A stretch of DNA of 64,000 nt from Vallitalea longa (lineage in GTDB: Bacteria > Bacillota > Clostridia > Lachnospirales > Vallitaleaceae), in the NCBI RefSeq assembly GCF_027923465.1, contig NZ_BRLB01000001.1, forward strand, positions 372,001 to 436,000, read 5' to 3'. Shown in pieces: positions 62,636-64,000 of this stretch. The notes under the pieces were generated by a model. It was not told the origin of the DNA and made no database searches. It saw only the letters and a program-made list of their open reading frames with translations. Every line of letters begins with the position of its first letter. Position 1 is the first letter of the stretch. The translations under genes and the position numbers were made by a program.

Positions 62636-63180
62636 AACGTTTTGGTTATTATTATATGAGTTATTACAGCAAAATATTCGTTATAGATATTATCGTTTTA
62701 TTTATAGATAGTGTATTCTAATACCTCACTGTTTGGTTGATATTAATAATATCAACCGCGCCAAATTCTCTGTTAATGCATAACATGTCGTTATGCACGT
62801 GTAATTATGATTTTATTTTATTAGAGGGCAAATGAAATAAGTATAATTACACAAAAAATTTATTTTAAGAAGTATTATTGCTTCTTAAAATAAATTTTCA
62901 AATTATAGATGTATAATATAATATTTTTTTATGCCCTAACTAAATTAATAATTATCATTGCTAAGGGTCTTATTACTAAGGTTTAATCCTTTATATACTA
63001 ATATCATTATATCCATATATAATAGGCAATAGTATATACTCCCCTCCCCTTACATGATTAATTATAAATACATACTCCCCTCATATAATCTAGACTTTAT
63101 GTCTAGATAACTTATGTCTTTGCACACACAATCCTAAATGGTTGAAGAATCTAATATAGCATATTATATTAGATTTTTCT
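62636..63180 (+). ncRNA. Possible structured non-coding transcript
   Basis: Between a perfect promoter and a hairpin with T-run (AATCTAATATA at 63148-63158 pairing with TATATTAGATT, then TTT) there is no supported gene. The stretch holds nested inverted repeats: GGTTGATATT/AATATCAACC (62735-62757), TGCATAAC/GTTATGCA (62777-62797), GTGTAATTAT/ATAATTACAC (62799-62852), an 18-bp perfect stem AAAATTTATTTTAAGAAG with 8-nt loop (62855-62898), and TCTAGAC/GTCTAGA (63089-63107). A 21-codon frame at 62656 lacks a ribosome site. It does not match any RNA class I can recognise. It could also be a remnant of a mobile element or a regulatory region. Confidence 0.4.
63148..63180 (+). terminator. Hairpin terminator at the end of the gene-free stretch
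   Basis: AATCTAATATA, 6-nt loop, TATATTAGATT followed by TTTCTC. AT-only stem, so moderate strength. Confidence 0.5.
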
Positions 63181-63229
63181 CTATTTGTAGAGATTAATTT
63201 TTTAACTTATTTGGGGTTTATAATCTTAT

Positions 63230-63961
63230 CTATTCTCCCTTTAATTGTTCTATCTCATCTATTATCTTTATGAACTCTTTATCCTTATTGATAGCATTAA
63301 ATTTTCTATCATTTAGTATAAAGTATAGGTTTTCATACAAATTGGCTTTTATAGGATATTCACTTTGTTCTAATTCATTAAAACACCATAATTGATTAAA
63401 TTGGTCTATATTTTCCTGATTATATTTTCTGTAGGATTCAATTAATCTATTAAGCATTTCAATGACCTTATGATTTTTACCTATCTCCACATATAATTGT
63501 GCTAGTTGAAGATATTCAATCAACAGGAAAACCGTTTCATTATTATCAGCAGTAAATAAATTTCTCATATCCAAACTCAGTTTAAAATATTTCTCAGCAA
63601 TATCATAATTTTTCTCTTTCTGATAAATATTTCCTAAGCTTATGCACACAAGTGTTATTTCATTAATATCTTTAAATAACTTACCTTGTAATAGTTTTCT
63701 AGCTTCATCATATTTCTTATGTTTTATATATATACTAGCTAGAATATCATTTGGGTCACATTGTTTATTAGGAATCCTATTAAGCATTTCTATTGCTTTA
63801 TCGTCTCTACCTAATGATGAGTATACACTTGCTAGACTATATAAAGAAATCTCAACCAGCTGTTTATCATTACAATTGGTGATTATTTCTTCATATAGCA
63901 TCGCTGCTTTTTCAATAATATCAGTACAACTCTTTTCATTACCTGCTTTCCAAGAATACAA
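63230..63961 (-). CDS. TPR-repeat protein, probably incomplete at its N-terminus
   Basis: A 243-aa helical protein with TPR units: VEISLYSLASVYSSLGRDDKAIEMLNRIP, DILASIYIKHKKYDEARKLL, TLVCISLGNIYQKEKNYDIAEKYFKLSL, and LLIEYLQLAQLYVEIGKNHKVIEMLNRLIE. It resembles the C-terminal part of Xre-TPR regulators common in clostridia. The first usable codon is TTG at 63961 without a ribosome site. Family-like sequence continues upstream (SRIAFLYTLYSWK) to an in-frame TAA at 63989-63991 beside A6/T5 runs, suggesting a frameshift, a truncated gene, or a start outside the window. Confidence 0.6.
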   Translation of the reverse strand: MYSWKAGNEKSCTDIIEKAAMLYEEIITNCNDKQLVEISLYSLASVYSSLGRDDKAIEMLNRIPNKQCDPNDILASIYIKHKKYDEARKLLQGKLFKDINEITLVCISLGNIYQKEKNYDIAEKYFKLSLDMRNLFTADNNETVFLLIEYLQLAQLYVEIGKNHKVIEMLNRLIESYRKYNQENIDQFNQLWCFNELEQSEYPIKANLYENLYFILNDRKFNAINKDKEFIKIIDEIEQLKGE

Positions 63962-64000
63962 AGTATATAGAAACGCAATTCTACTTTTTTAAAAATAACT

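Noticed and set aside
62656-62721. 21-codon hydrophobic frame (MSYYSKIFVIDIIVLFIDSVF pattern) as a type I toxin
   Set aside because: There is no ribosome site before the ATG, and it lacks the charged tail of known small toxins.
62636-63180. tmRNA, 6S RNA, RNase P RNA or SRP RNA in the structured stretch
   Set aside because: None of their conserved sequence blocks or CCA-type ends is present, and the perfect AT-rich palindromes do not resemble those RNAs.

Overview
The window is a low-GC Firmicutes chromosome segment carrying one nearly complete prophage. The host genes point to a spore-forming, anaerobic clostridium of the Lachnospirales/Vallitalea kind: a CIRCE element before htpG, a lysine riboswitch before dapA, feoAB, a duplicated-OB SSB, an endospore-appendage-like Cys-rich protein and a glycerate operon. 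That placement is inference from gene content, because no rRNA is present.

Left host region (1-12138): M18 aminopeptidase, 3-methyladenine glycosylase, a DUF5721-like protein, htpG with a perfect CIRCE, an L-box lysine riboswitch with terminator, dapA, dapB, an MntR/DtxR-type regulator whose natural start seems not to be ATG, a CHAP/SH3 cell-wall hydrolase, a lipoprotein, feoA and the first 437 codons of feoB. Right host region (53883-64000): the last 280 codons of feoB, an Ena-like protein, SSB, a small unknown gene, an operon for an MBL-fold protein, CdaR-type regulator, GntP permease and glycerate kinase, an Xre repressor, a structured gene-free stretch behind a consensus promoter, and a TPR protein at the window edge.

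Prophage (about 12139-53882, 41.7 kb): it splits feoB in frame at the codons for Met-Cys-Met. A large serine recombinase lies directly beside attR. Joining attL and attR restores a 717-aa FeoB, and the two phage arms form a near-perfect inverted repeat (24 of 26), as expected of a serine-integrase attP. From right to left the prophage holds: recombinase, ImmA-like protease, CI-like repressor, an operator array with six 16-bp sites, Cro-like repressor, small early genes, a replication block (DUF2800 nuclease, DUF2815 ssDNA-binding protein, family A DNA polymerase, PAPS-reductase-like protein, primase-helicase, VRR-NUC, HNH, SNF2 helicase with a frameshift in Walker A), an ArpU-like late regulator, a reversed three-gene module (J-domain protein, unknown, ribbon-helix-helix), terminase small and large subunits, portal, scaffold, N4-gp56-type capsid, connector, tail hub, fibre and DNRLRE-like proteins, two large internal-virion candidates, and XhlA/amidase/holin lysis genes. 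No tape measure, tail tube or baseplate gene is visible, so the virion should be podovirus-like.

At the attL end, behind the lysis genes, sit three genes that look like cargo: a TPR-DUF2971 protein in extremely AT-rich DNA, and a Beta-family (sce7725-like) gene facing a sce7726-like nuclease gene with overlapping 3' ends. This is the most likely anti-phage or lysogenic-conversion cluster. Other points of interest are the face-to-face lysogeny promoters with regularly spaced operators, the iteron cluster behind the primase-helicase gene, the reversed J-domain/RHH module, the broken helicase, and the possible large non-coding RNA near 62.6-63.2 kb.
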